The notes beneath the pieces were generated by a model. That model was given only the letters and a program-made list of their open reading frames with translations. It did no database searches and was not told where the DNA came from. The translations under genes were made by a program, and so were the position numbers. From Periplaneta americana (taxonomy: Eukaryota > Arthropoda > Insecta > Blattodea > Blattidae), in NCBI RefSeq assembly GCF_040183065.1, contig NC_091129.1, positions 502,501 through 566,500 of the forward strand: a stretch of 64,000 nucleotides of DNA, in the 5' to 3' direction. Of the stretch, positions 40,966 through 52,552 are shown in pieces. Positions within the stretch are counted from its first letter, which is position 1, and every line of letters starts with the position of its first letter.

Positions 40966-42917
40966 ACATTATTAAATGCAGCATTCTCTTTAGAATGTTA
41001 CCGTTGCAGTAGCTGCTATTATTATTTGTATTTTTTCCTGGTGGCTTGTCTAAAATTGTTAACCAATGTTTGAGAACTGTTACTTTGAAGGAAAATAAGT
41101 CTGTCGGATATTTTCAATGTACTTTTAGCTATCAGATGTCTTAATGTTGTGTCTTGCGTAAACGTGAATATATCATTAGCAGTCAATGGATTTTCAGTCC
41201 ACCTACTGAACATTAGGTGCATGTCAGTTGCATGGAAGTCATTGAACTCATTGTTACACTTCCTCCATAAACCAAGGGATGTGACGTCTTGTCGCTGTAT
41301 CTGATCATTAGGCATCTTCATGTTACATTCTCATGGATAGTTTACTCGAATAGGAAAGTACACATCTCTGACTGATGCTTCGAAATAGGTCCTAAGTTTA
41401 AAATGTTTGAATGAAATAAGGCTGAAAAATTTAAATAAAAATAACAAAAACATTCCCTTTTACACAACTTAAACTGTTTTGTGTGTAAAGGTGAATATGA
41501 AACATTTCTTCTGACATAATGACTTTTATAAATACTTGCAGGTTGTTCCTGAACAAGCACTTGTCTTATGAGAAACAGAGATAATTAGATAAAGCCAGTC
41601 GGTGACTTTTACTTTTGGTCTTTGGTGATCTCTTCATATGCAGTTTGTTTTTTTACAGCATTTATAGCCTGAATTACCGTTACTTTTTGCTGTGAGTAAA
41701 GTTAAAAATGTCCTAATGAGATTATTTATGAGTAGCAGTCTTGTCCAAAATGCTTACAAATACTTAAAATACTCTTATTGGCCGGCCACTGCTGGGTAAT
41801 TGTGGACCTTAAGTGTGTTTAGTCTAAACTGAGACTAACATTTAAGGAAATGAATTTATTCAGTCCCTGCTTCCCTTATTGTTTTAGTCACTACAAAATC
41901 ATATGTAACATTGTATTTACATCTATGGGATTAGCAGATCGAATGTATACTTCCATCACTGTTATAAAACAAAATACTTTTTGCAAAAACCTCTTTCCAA
42001 ACTTTGAATTTACTAAGTCGTAGCAGTGGCAGTTCTAGGTTCCTAAAACCGGTGGACAGTACATGCCTATGTAAAAAAAAGGACAATTGCCATAACGAAT
42101 TTTGGAACCAATTAGATGCGAAATTCTGGAAATAACAAATAAGATTAAGAGAAAATCAATTGCAACTCTTACAAATATCTAATATATATTTTGAATAAAC
42201 TCTCATGCTATAAGTGTATCTGTCACAATGCAACAGCTCTAAAAGCTTTCACTGTGGATTCGAGATTCTTCAAAAGTTTTTCACTCTCTTCTTTTTCTGT
42301 GGTTAACAGCCAAATTCCACAGTCTCTGAGTGTTCGTTGTTGACTTAAGGTATGTTTTTATTCTCTTCATTGAAGACAACTTCGTTGGTAGTTGACAATG
42401 TAAATAGGAAGCGCAATAATTTATTCAGTTCAGGATATACAAATGCAAATGAGGTGAAATCGGACGGATTTAGCATACTTTTTAACTGGTTATTCATGGT
42501 GTACCGAAATTTTGATTTAGTATTATGGTATATTGTGGGGAAAATATTTTAGTTATGTACTTTTCAAAGAAATTAATATTTATAGTAATCAGATAATTTT
42601 TTTTTAAATAATTTAAAGTGTCTGGTGTCACCCCATGTAGCGGGGTGATTTCGGACACTCATACTTTTTCAATGTCTGTCCGAAATCGCTCCTTTATGAG
42701 GTGAAATCAGACAGTAAAATGACTTTTAAAAAACATTATCGTTATGTTTCCCGAAAGTCTGAATTTGTTGAATTAAAAATTTTGCTTCCAAACTACATTG
42801 TTCATATGATTCATTTACTTTGGCAAGTTGTTTTCAGTTCTGTGTTTTTCCTTCAGATTTCGTTCCCTCTAATTTGTTATAAGTCCTGAAAGTGAACTAC
42901 CAGTTCTGCTACTTTCA

Positions 42918-42919
42918 GA

Positions 42920-42961
<42 letters not shown>

Positions 42962-42975
42962 CATCATCATCATCA
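42918..42975. repeat. (ATT)n(CAT)n microsatellite
   Basis: About 14 ATT units followed by CAT units. Confidence 0.95.
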
Positions 42976-43570
42976 AAATCAAATTAATATAGTTCTTAGC
43001 TTGTCTTGCCTTAAGGCAATCAGTAGTGTTAGTCGAGGAAAAGAGTATGATTTACCATCATTTATAGTGGCGAAATATTCCACAATGGTTAATTATTACT
43101 GCTGAATATAGATTTGCATTATTTAGGATACAACACACGCAGCAATGCGATTTTAATGTTGAGCATGCTGAGTTTAGTGTAACGTACTCCCCTCATCCTC
43201 CAAGCCAAATCAAATATTATTACGACATTACGAGTAATAAATAAATAAATAATAATTACTACAATTATTCGTTGTGTTAAAGTACAATTACCACTGCATG
43301 GTGTACCGAAAATTTTACTTTGTTTTCATTAAATTGACATGTCATGAGTGACGACAGAAAACAGCTCAGGGAGCGAGATTCAGACATTACTATAAATGAA
43401 ATGGGGATCAGGGAGAGCAGATGCGCATGCGCCTATGGGCGGCAAATTCTAAAAAATATTGTCCCTGAGATTCCTGAGATATTTGTTTATGTTTTGGGAA
43501 ATGGTCTAATTTAAAAACTGTTTACACACACTAAAATATCATAGCATTTGCTATTACTACCCACTACTGG

Positions 43571-43660
43571 ATGAATCTTGCTCAGGATAGGGACCGATGG
43601 TGGTGGGCTCATGTGAGGGTGGCAATGAACCTGCGGGTTCCTTAAAAACCATTTGTAAGT
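43571..43660 (+). mobile_element. RTE-like LINE 3' tip
   Basis: 'AATCTTGCTCAGGATAGGGA' to 'GGGTTCCTTAAAAACC', the last 90 bp of the LINE family at 12744 and 27719. Confidence 0.8.
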
Positions 43661-43887
43661 AGTTAATCAGCAGGCCTATTAGATATGTATTTCACCACTG
43701 CAAGTTGTGCAAGAAAAATCGTATATTTGTACTAATCGTGTATTGTGACTGCTGTTTGCTTTAGTAAAAATCGCAACGCTTCAACGTCAATATATTTTTA
43801 AAAAAGAAAGGGATAAGTTAGGCCTACTTACAAATGATTAAATTATGAAGTCAGGAAAATGGAATATAATACAGTACCTTAATGCAT

Positions 43888-43889
43888 TG

Positions 43890-43925
<36 letters not shown>

Positions 43926-43930
43926 TAATG
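43888..43930. repeat. (AAT)n microsatellite
   Basis: About 13 AAT units ending in AAAAAT. Confidence 0.9.
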
Positions 43931-43999
43931 AATACGTGGAAAGGGTAGACTATAGTGTTCATGTAAAATATATTAAGTTTCTTTCATTATTTCCAAAAG

Positions 44000-44258
44000 T
44001 CCACGCCTGTGGAATAACGGTTAGCGCGTCTAGCCGCGAAACCAATTAGGCCCGGGTTCGATTCCCGGTCGGGGCAAGTTACCTGGTTGAGGTTTTTTCC
44101 GGGGTTTTCCCTCAACCCAATATGAGCAAATGCTGGGTAACTTTCGGTGGTGGACCCCGGACTCATTTCACCGGCATTATCACCTTCATCTCATTCAGAC
44201 GCTAAATAACCTAAGCTGTTGATAAAGCGTCGTAAAATAACCTAAAATAAAAAAAATA
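44000..44258 (+). mobile_element. SINE family C, complete
   Basis: Head 'GCCTGTGGAATAACGGTTAG', box B 'GGGTTCGATTCCC', body 'GAGGTTTTTTCCGGGG', end 'GCGTCGTAAAATAACC' plus A-rich tail. Flanks TATTTCCAAAAG / TATTTCCGAAAAG form a TSD of about 12 bp. Confidence 0.85.
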
Positions 44259-44511
44259 TATTTCCGAAAAGGTACGGTGTATGAATTGAACAACAGAAAG
44301 GTAGTAGCCTACCTTAGTTTATATGTAATATCTTTTAATATGGCATTATCACCTTCATCTCATTCAGACGCTAAATAACCTAAGCTGTTGATAAAGCGTC
44401 GTAAAATAACCTAAAATAAAAAAAAAATATATTTCCGAAAAGGTACGGTGTATGAATTGAACAACAGAAAGGTAGTAGCCTACCTTAGTTTATATGTAAT
44501 ATATTTTAATA
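44173..44511. repeat. Tandem duplication of 169 bp covering the SINE 3' end and flank
   Basis: 44173-44341 ('GGCATTATCACCTTCATCTC' through 'ATATCTTTTAATAT') is repeated almost identically at 44342-44511. The unit includes the SINE tail, its TSD and about 70 bp of flank, so it arose after the SINE inserted. Confidence 0.92.
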
Positions 44512-44659
44512 TCAAGAATGACGGCCTTTTATTATAATATAATTGAGACGTAGAAGTTTGGAAATTACGTCTATTAGCCATAAAATATTGTACGAAGCAT
44601 TTAATAACCAATGGTGAGTCCTTTAAATGTCCCAAATGTCATTTAAGTGTTCTACTATG

Positions 44660-44732
44660 AATGTTTAGGATGGATCAGCGCTCCGAGCGGCAGAATTGGC
44701 ATTACGAGGGAACCACTTCAGACCCGTATTTC
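44660..44732 (+). other. Possible coding fragment of unknown origin
   Basis: After a weak acceptor 'aatgtttag' the sequence is GC-richer than its surroundings and open: 'DGSALRAAELALRGNHFRPV' then 'FQDLR', running into the inverted repeat that starts at 44733. Unknown; could be an exon fragment or old transposon. Confidence 0.2.
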
Positions 44733-45114
44733 AAGACTTGCGTCTAGAGCCCAACCATCAAAAGCTTCCACTTGAGTAAGTAGTTAGAATTTCACTCACC
44801 AGGAGGCAGTCGTGTTACAGTTTTCGTATTAATAGAATCTTTTGGCGCTAGATGGCGGTAACACTAAAGCTGACAATAGTGACTGTATTTTTGTTCAAGT
44901 TAAAAGTTAAGCCTGGTTCAGACGGTGCGTGTTTCTGTGATGGATTCCAAGGTGGCTAGCAGGCTGGGTGCCGTGGTGGTGATGGTTTTCGTTCACACGG
45001 AGAGAGCTGCCTTGCATGCTGGATCAAAAGAGTTTGAAATATTACAAACTCTTTGGCTGGATCCCAGTTTGGAAGTTGGAGATGCTGGCGCGATACGATT
45101 TGTAAACATCAAAT

Positions 45115-45273
45115 ATGGAAGCTGTACGAAGAAGACGTTTAGCAGCCTTTGCTATTTTGCTAACTTTGAACGCTGAGGAGACGGATCAAATTAAAAAGAG
45201 TAGAATGTGGGGCCGAAAATGGTTACTGCGTAGAAATACGGGCCAAGATGTCTTAACAATGCTGTTTGTATAG
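45115..45273 (+). pseudogene. Truncated Harbinger transposase N-terminus
   Basis: ATG then 'EAVRRRRLAAFAILLTLNAE' and 'KKSRMWGRKWLLRRNTGQDV', stop at 45271-45273. Arg-rich 'R-x-W-x-R-x-W-L-x-R-R' shortly after the start is the usual beginning of PIF/Harbinger nuclease-type transposases; the DDE domain is deleted. Confidence 0.7.
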
Positions 45274-45349
45274 CATATAAACATGTTTCTTCTCTGTACG
45301 CCTCAATTAAAGTTCTGACTTGATCTTTGGTCCAACCGTAGGAATTCAT
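45191..45349 (-). pseudogene. Truncated Harbinger Myb/SANT-like (MADF) protein start
   Basis: Minus strand ATG at 45349: 'MNSYGWTKDQVRTLIEAYRE' then 'ETCLYAI'. 'W-T-x-x-Q-x-x-x-L-I-E-A-Y' is the first helix of the Myb/SANT-like protein that Harbinger elements encode separately. After 'LYAI' the frame runs antisense over the transposase end and is not meaningful. The two starts face each other across the internal deletion. Confidence 0.65.
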
Positions 45350-45377
45350 AATAAAAAATTTCGACTTGCTCTCTTAA

Positions 45378-46218
45378 GGGGAGAGGATGATATTTTTTAA
45401 ATCTTCTTTCCTATTTGGTGTAAATTATTAATTTTTTGTATGTAGAGAGCTCATACCTGTGGCAAATCAACCAAATAAAAATATTTTGAAAAAAAAAATT
45501 ATTTGGGGCCCAAATTTGAAAAAAAATATATACCCAATGCAGGATTGTACTAAAACTGATATATCTAAACCGTTTTTAAAGATAGATTCAAACAGTTTTT
45601 GCAATGTATTTGCAAAAGCATGTTCTATAAACTGTCTGTAACAGAATTTTGATATTAGTCCCTATGTAGGTAAAATAAACAATTAAAATTTAATAAAAAT
45701 TTTCTGAATTCCTTTCTTGCAAACAAACGCACGTATTTTTAAAATGAAATCAATTAACAAAATTCTGTTACAGAGAAAAGTTTCCTAATAGTCTAAAGAA
45801 TGTGTGTTCTAAATATCATGTATGTATCTTTAATAGTTCAGAAATAATTATATTCATTTTGTCTGGCAATGTAACAAAAAAAATGAAGTTACTGGAAACC
45901 AATAAAAGCGGGCGTGTGATTTAAAAATCCATAGCGCTGGAAGTTTAAAAATGACGTCTCAACATCCGATAAGAGCACAAATACCCACAAAATGTTATGC
46001 ATTGTATTCCACACATATCAAAGGGTATTTTAAAGAAAAAAACAATGTTTTTTTAATTTAATTTACCGGAAACAAAAATAAAAGTGGGCGAGTGATTTAA
46101 AAATCCATAATGCAGGAAGTTTAAAAATGGCGATCCACACATATCACAGAGTATTTTAAAGAATTTTTTCTTTTTTGAAAATTTAGTAATTTTTCATCAA
46201 AAATACCATCCTCTCCCC
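45378..46218. mobile_element. TTAA-flanked MITE (piggyBac-like) inside Harbinger
   Basis: Inverted ends GGGGAGAGGATG... with TTAA on both sides (45374-45377, 46219-46222). Contains an internal diverged duplication: 'GTGATTTAAAAATCCATA' and 'GGAAGTTTAAAAATG' occur twice. The same insertion is at the same place in the inverted Harbinger copy (59799-60640). Confidence 0.75.
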
Positions 46219-46711
46219 TTAAAATAGCTTCTGCAACCTTCCCGAGGTTGATCCACACTGTTGTTTTCTCGCTCCCAAGGTCCAGAACAGTCTAGATAAC
46301 ACTCATGATAAATAAGAAACTAACCATAAGTGGAAAACAACTAAAATTCTACATTAACAATAGTAAATGTTGCAGCAAAGCAATTAAACAAGAAGTTTAA
46401 AACAACTGAAGTTCTATATTTGATTATTCTATCCTTATAAACTAAGAAATATATATATATAAAAAAGATTTAGTTGGAGAACAACTATTTTGGTAACACT
46501 GAACCAGCACAGAAGCACGCAGGAAAAATAGCAAGGAACCTACCCTCGAAATCCAGCAAGCTAGCCATCCACGGAGCCACCAGAGCGCATTATTAACGGT
46601 GAGTGACCACGCAGGCGACCCATCCGCGCAGCCACCTTGGAATCCATCACAGAAACACGCACCGTCTGAACCGGACTTTATTGTATTCGTGTTAAAATGA
46701 GGTGTTAACAG

Positions 46712-47034
46712 TTAAGTAGTGGGGAAAAATTTGTTTGCAAGCTGTGCAACAGGGAGTATGATTATTATAATAACCTTAGGAAGCATGTAAATAGATCTCA
46801 TCCTGGACAGTAAACGAAATTGCTCCTAAACTGAGACAAACTGACTTGAGTAAATACAAGTTTAAATGTTCTTATTGTGACAAAATATTTATTCAAAAAT
46901 ATCATGCTACATTTCATGAGCGGAAAATTCATGGATTGCCTTCTAACTCAGCTCTTCATGAAAGTAAAAAGTATATTCATGGGTATACCCTTTCAAATTT
47001 GAATAATTTTAACATTAGTATATTTGGAAAATGA
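46712..47034 (+). pseudogene. Two C2H2 zinc fingers inside the 44733-48857 element
   Basis: After 'gtgttaacag' the frame reads 'SSGEKFVCKLCNREYDYYNN' and 'LRKHVNRSHPGQ' then stops. From ATG 46846 'KYKFKCSYCDKIFIQKYHAT' and 'FHERKIHG' follow. Both fit C-x2-C-x12-H-x4-H. The stop and the region between fingers (46811-46845) break the frame, so this is a remnant or uses splicing. C2H2 fingers in some TIR transposons bind the element's ends; a captured host fragment is the alternative. Confidence 0.6.
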
Positions 47035-47157
47035 CTCCTTTTCAATATTGCACTTCCATTTATCATACTGGTCCCTATTTTGAAATTCTACAGTCTCTCT
47101 ATCAACTGTAATAGAATGTACTGTATGCAAATGATTACATAATTCTTCTGTTCATCC

Positions 47158-48661
47158 CAACGAGTTAGAAAGAGAAAGATATAGAGTGGTCATTGCGCCG
47201 CCATGTTTGAAGAAAATTGAACGACCGTCGGTAGTGAACTTATGCGCCCAAAACAAAGTGGGCGTGGTGATAACTGACATTAGAATCGTCAGCTGTCTTA
47301 ATTTCGTTTGCATAAATCAGTTAAACTGAAGTGGAAAAAACCTAGTATTTCGTCAAATACGTGCTAGGAACTTAATCTAAACTTATGTACGCTAAATATA
47401 AAACACTTGAGCTATTCCTAGAAGGAATGCTTAAAAGAATAACCTAAGCAAAATTGTCATGTAGTATGACAAGAAGTCCTAGCAAATATACTGAAGAAAA
47501 TGTTAATATTCCTAGGTTCTTTCAAATGCGACCTGCAAGATTGCCTATAAAATGAACGAGTATGATTCGGATGATTTTATTAAATTGTTTTCCCAGTCTC
47601 TACACGTTGCAAAACTATTTACTATGCCATAAGATATAGAATGAAAGTAGGCCCTATATGTAGTAAACAACCTTTACCTCCAAGCTTGTAACGTGGGTGA
47701 AACATGACAAAACACGCTTTCAGTTTTTTGTTACAGTAAAGTATAATTATTATCGAAATGTGAACGTGAGGCCAACAGCCGGCTGGTCTGTCTGAGCCTT
47801 TAAAGGGCTGTGGCACCACAGATAATTATTAGTGTATAATTGAGCACCCACATACAATAATGGGGTAAGTAGTTACGAAATATATTCATACTTACCCCAT
47901 TATTGCACGTGGGTGCTCAATTATGTTCTTTCATGTCCTTCCAGTCAAAATACTAACAACAATACGACCTACCCCAGAGTTTTGCGTTATTTTGGATGCG
48001 AGTGTCGAAATACAATTTTAATATTTGATTGCTATTACTAGGTTTGAAACGGAATTGTAGCGGTTTTATCCGTATTTAGTTTAACTTTATTACTAGTGAA
48101 CCATTTATTTGATTAATCGTTTGTCTTCGAAATAGGCCTACTTCTTATAAGCTACAGCTCATCGTCTTCTTGTATAAGCAGTAAGGACAGAAGGAGCAGA
48201 AATAAAGGATGCCGGTGACGAAATACAGTTTTAATATTGTATTGTATTTGTTTTTCACTGGGTCTGAAACGGAATTGTATTGGTTTTATCCGTATTTAGT
48301 TTAAGTACATTACCAGTGAACCATTTATTTTGTTTATGCCGGGCGTTGTTACACATTTATGCATGAAAAAAATGCTGCTAATTAACAAAACTATGGACTT
48401 AACTTCATAAAATTTACATGAAATATGATATATCAGTTGTCTTTTTCCTTTTGACATTGCAGTTATATGCAGCACACACAATAGACATGTTTTTTCTTCG
48501 TTTTTTTATTCTCCTTACCTCCGTTAAACAACATTGTAAGCAGACGAATTTTTACAAAGGTGGGCGCTTAGCTCAGATCTGCCGTATTTCGCGGTGGCAC
48601 CGCAAAGAGCGCTGTACAGGACAACATGGCCACTCTATAGTCTTCTCTTTCTATCTCGTTA
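47158..48661. mobile_element. 1.5-kb TIR transposon with 8-bp TSD, unknown superfamily
   Basis: Ends CAACGAGTTAGAAAGAGAAA and the matching complement 'TCTTTCTATCTCGTTA', continuing to 'TATAGAGTGG'. Perfect TSD GTTCATCC (47150-47157, 48662-48669). Inside are a hairpin (47841-47925, 'GCACCCACATACAATAATGG' arm) and a direct repeat of about 125 bp (47994-48118, 48208-48338; 'TTTTATCCGTATTTAGTTTA'). No transposase recognised; hAT or P type by TSD length. Confidence 0.8.
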
Positions 48662-49887
48662 GTTCATCCACAAGTAAAATTACATAAGGGGCACTTGAAC
48701 AAAAGCACAGTCACTATTTTCAGCTTTAGTGTTACCGCCATCTAGCGCCAAAAGATTCTATTAATACGAAAACTGTAACACTACTGCCACATGGTGAGTG
48801 AAATTCTAACTACTTACTCAAGTGGAAGCTTTTGATGGTTGGGCTCTAGACCGAGCCCCTACCACGCCGTAGCGGAGAAGTGAGAAATATGTTCCCAAAT
48901 TGAAGCAGCCTAAAGCCGCCATTTGTTGGTAGAAAACGCGCGGGATTTCAAAACCGCTATTTGAATACGCGTTGTATTGCGTACCCGAAAGCTAAATGGT
49001 TTTATTTACGGAACAAAACTTCCTTTGCGATTTACCTTTGATACCGTGTTTCTGCTATCAGCATAGTTGCTACGTTTTCTGCGAGAGAAATCGGGATATC
49101 AGAAGCTGACTTAAGACATTAGACTGATCATCACTTTATAGTTGTTTTCTGCAAAGTAGTGTTCGCGTGCTTATAATGTAATACTCGCCTCCTTGAGGAA
49201 CGCTAAAATACGAAGGACACACTAGAGTGAATACTACAGGCTAATCGTTTTCTCTTTTATTAACCACGAATATGTTTTAACCATTCGCTACTAAATTAAC
49301 TCTTCTTTATCGGAACCGGTATTGCAACAGTATATCTGATGATAAATCCATGTTTAAACATAGTTCACTAAACTATAAAACGCAGGAATTGTATGTGTCT
49401 GTTATTACTGTAAAATACCATATCAAAACGCTAACTTTTTTGCCACTCAACGCACCTAAAATATACAATGTGATTAATTGCGAGAGCAGTAACTAAGTAC
49501 CGAAAAGGATTAATCAACAAAGAGGTAGAACTAGCGGAACTATTATCTTGCGAGTAGAGTTGTCTTACGGCAATCAGCTGGGTTACCTCACAGACTTATA
49601 AATTTCCGCGGGTTACCTCTATGTTTACAATGCTAAATTTCAATAAATAAAAATATGGGATAATAGGAAATGCAGACTAACTTGTTTAAATAACGTTGTA
49701 GGCTGTTATCGCTCAAATCGGGATTTTTTTTTTATCAATCTCGACTCGCTTTATCGGGATTCAATTAGGCTGTCAGGCTTGCATCATTTTCATAGGAACT
49801 CTGAATGTGAATATTCATAACAACGGTTAATACAAGAATTAATGTTTACTTTTGCCGTAGGTTAAACTGCTGTATGGAATTAAAAGA

Positions 49888-49995
49888 AGCAGCAGCAGCA
49901 GTAGTGGTAGCGGTAGTAGTGGTGGTAGTAGTGGCAGTGGCAGTAGTAGTAGTAGTAGTAGTAGCAGTTGCAGCAGGAGCAGCAGCAGCAGTATA
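49888..49995. repeat. Interrupted (AGC/AGT)n array in left palindrome arm
   Basis: Mixed GCA, GTA and GTG triplets, about 105 bp. It corresponds in position to the (CTA)n array at 52367-52550 in the right arm. Confidence 0.9.
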
Positions 49996-51002
49996 AGAAA
50001 CTGTTTCATTAATCCGTAACTAAGACAAGAGTCACTTTCAATCATTCAAATTAAATAATTAACGTTTTCTAATTTATACAGTTTCTGTACCTTCAAATTC
50101 AGCTATTAATTATTCATGTATGCACTGAAACATCAACTGTTTGAAGAAAATGAAGGATATGAAGTGGGTGAAGAACAATAGCAATGTATATTGTAATAAC
50201 GTAGGTTAGGTTAGGTAACAACTATCTTCGAAATGAGTTGAACACACTGAGTGGCTCATTGTAGGGTAGAAATTCTCTCTTCGAATAGCACCTAACCACT
50301 TTCGGTTAAGGGAATCTCTACTCAGAGGAAACCTGAAGCACAAACAGTCATATAAGTATAATAGTTTGTCTTCTGTAACATAATTCGGGGCAAAAATCGT
50401 AGTAGAAATTAAAGATTAACTAATCAGTGAAATGTAACATTCCTTCCTTCTTTATCTTTACATCCTTGTTCATTGCTGCAATTAAAAAACAGCACACGAA
50501 CGAACCTGTACTTATTCAGCTCAACCAAGCAAATGGCCGCTCGTCGGCAGTTCAGTTTGGGAGCATAACACTAGCGCCAGTGAGCGGTCTAGCGGTTATT
50601 TAGTAAGTCTATGCTCTAGACGCTATGCGCCAGCTTGTATAATCTCGTAAGCAACGGTGGGCACGCAGGGTAGCCATCTTGGAATCCAATTCGGAAGCAA
50701 GCACCGTTCAAAGACGTTGCACCAGTCTACTATACAGGCACATTCCCACCAAAATGTGTATGTATCAAAACTAGGAACTTATAACCCTCAGTACTACACA
50801 AGACATCGTACACCTTTGTTCCTCTTCTCATAGTTATCTGTCAAATTTGTTTTCATGCTGTTCATCCTGGTTATGACGGGAGTGCAGCATCATAAATGAA
50901 CTACCTCTCAGCAATAAGTAAAAGTAATTAGGAACAGTCGGGAGATCACCCAAGATTTCGATACTGTATCCAAAAGTTGACGAATTTAAAAAAAAAAAAA
51001 AA

Positions 51003-51110
51003 GTCTACTATATACAGTCACGAAGCTTGGGATGATTTTTTGCAATTCTCGCGATAGTTGCTAGCCGCTTGGAGCGCTGCGAGTACTAGGAACAATAGAC
51101 TGTGCCACAG
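51003..51110 (+). mobile_element. Fragment of the THAP/P-like element end
   Basis: 'GTCTACTATATACAGTCACG' to 'GGAACAATAGACTGTG', matching 61087-61180. Preceded by an A run that replaces the tip. Lies in the palindrome spacer. Confidence 0.75.
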
Positions 51111-51662
51111 CCATCGTGATCTAATACAGGCCGTAAGCATAGACTTACTAAATAACCGCTAGACCGCTCACTGGCGCTAGTGTTATGTTCCCAAATTGAA
51201 CAGCCGACGGGCGGCCATTTGCTTGGTTGAGATGAATAGGTACAGGTTTAGTTCGTGTGCTATTTTTAATTGCAGCAATGCACACAGATGTAAAGATAAA
51301 GAAGGAAGGAATGTTACATTTCACTGATTAGTTAATATTTAATTTCTACAATATTTTTGGCCCGTATTATGTTACAGAAGACAAACTATTGTACTTATAC
51401 GGCTGGTTGTGCTTCAGATTTCCTCTGAGTAAAGATTCCCTTAACCGAAAATGGATAGGTGCAATCCGCAGAGAGAATTTCTACCCTACAATGAATCATT
51501 TAGTGTTTCAACTCATTTCTAAGACAGTTGTTACCTCTCAAACTACGTTATTACCGTATACATTGATATTGTCCTTCATCCACTCCCTTTCTTCAAACAG
51601 CTGTTGTTTCAGTGCATACATGAATAATAAAATTATTCGCCGAATTCGAAGATACAGAATTA

Positions 51663-51671
51663 ATAATAATA

Positions 51672-51727
<56 letters not shown>
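51663..51727. repeat. (TAA)n microsatellite, SINE tail
   Basis: About 20 TAA units directly at the 3' (left) end of the minus-strand SINE 51728-52068. Confidence 0.9.
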
Positions 51728-52068
51728 CCGTGGCGCTACAGTCCGTGAAGGCCCTAGACCGACCAGCCGGCTGCTGGCCTCACGCCCACATGCCGAAGCA
51801 GAGGTGGACGATCATCCAACCAGAATAGAGGTATGGTGTGGTTAGCACGATGATCCCCCCAGCCTTTACAGCTGGCTTTTGCAACCGGATTTTGCTACCT
51901 ATCGTAGCTCCCCAAGTGCAGCACGATTCTGGATGGGCACCGGTCCCACACACTGGCCGAAATTTCATGACAAAATTTCTTCCCCATGAGGACTCGAACC
52001 AGCGCGCATTCCGTAATGCGAGTCCTAGGCAGTATGCCTTAGACCACCACGCCACGGCGCGGGACGGT
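51728..52068 (-). mobile_element. tRNA-derived SINE, family D, with (TTA)n tail
   Basis: On the minus strand the head 'CGTGGCGTGGTGGTCTAAGG' (box A) and 'GCTGGTTCGAGTCCTCATGG' (box B) are clear; the body ends near 51728 ('GTAGCGCCACGG') followed by TTA repeats. Inserted in the right palindrome arm only. Confidence 0.8.
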
Positions 52069-52363
52069 AGAAATAGATCCTGTTTAAAAAAAATATATAA
52101 ACAAATTTCAGAGCCTAAAAGCTGAAACATGTTCATTAATACTGCATGTACTAACCACTCATTAAGTAATGGCATAACACATTTCAAATTCATCTCCCAG
52201 AACAAGTATTAGGCCACATAGCCTGTTAGAGGAAGGAATTTTCACACCATCGTTCCTTTGGACAACTCAACAGAAACTGTATAAACTACAAAAAGTTAAT
52301 TTTTTAATATCCCTGATTGAAAGTAACTCTTGTCTTAGTTACGGATTAATGAAACAGTTTTTA

Positions 52364-52366
<3 letters not shown>

Positions 52367-52406
<40 letters not shown>

Positions 52407-52407
52407 G

Positions 52408-52442
<35 letters not shown>

Positions 52443-52494
52443 GCTACTACTACTACTACTACTACTGCTACTACTACTACTACTACTACTACTG

Positions 52495-52532
<38 letters not shown>

Positions 52533-52552
52533 GCTGCTACTACTACTACCAC

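Larger units (their letters stand above)
38236..43570. other. Gene-poor stretch
   Basis: 5.3 kb of AT-rich sequence with no exon or coding transposon recognised. Holds a G run at about 39957-39970, the foldback at 40841-40965 and an (ATT)n(CAT)n array at 42918-42975. Confidence 0.45.
44910..46677 (+). mobile_element. PIF/Harbinger transposon, internally deleted
   Basis: Long inverted ends beginning AGCCTGGTTCAGACGGTGCG and extending about 48 bp ('TGTTTCTGTGATGGATTCCA'). 3-bp TSD TTA (44907-44909, 46678-46680), the Harbinger signature. Carries remnants of both Harbinger genes (45115-45273 and 45349-45191) and a nested TTAA-flanked element (45378-46218). Confidence 0.9.
44733..48857. mobile_element. 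TIR element with 160-bp inverted ends, carrying nested insertions
   Basis: 44733-44900 ('TCTAGAGCCCAACCATCAAA', 'CTTTTGGCGCTAGATGGCGG') is repeated in inverse at 48689-48857 with few changes. Between the ends lie a Harbinger copy (44910-46677), a C2H2 zinc-finger fragment (46712-47034) and another TIR element (47158-48661). TSD not established. Confidence 0.7.

Noticed and set aside
44925..45176. 83-residue frame 'MRVSVMDSKVAS...'
   Set aside because: It translates the Harbinger inverted end; the same peptide start appears at every copy's end (for example 62451 minus).
50205..50225. Telomeric TTAGG repeats
   Set aside because: Only two or three GGTTA units; similar short runs at 25010 and 63570 are part of foldback elements.
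51838..52205. 95- and 141-residue frames on both strands
   Set aside because: They read through the tRNA-derived SINE at 51728-52068.
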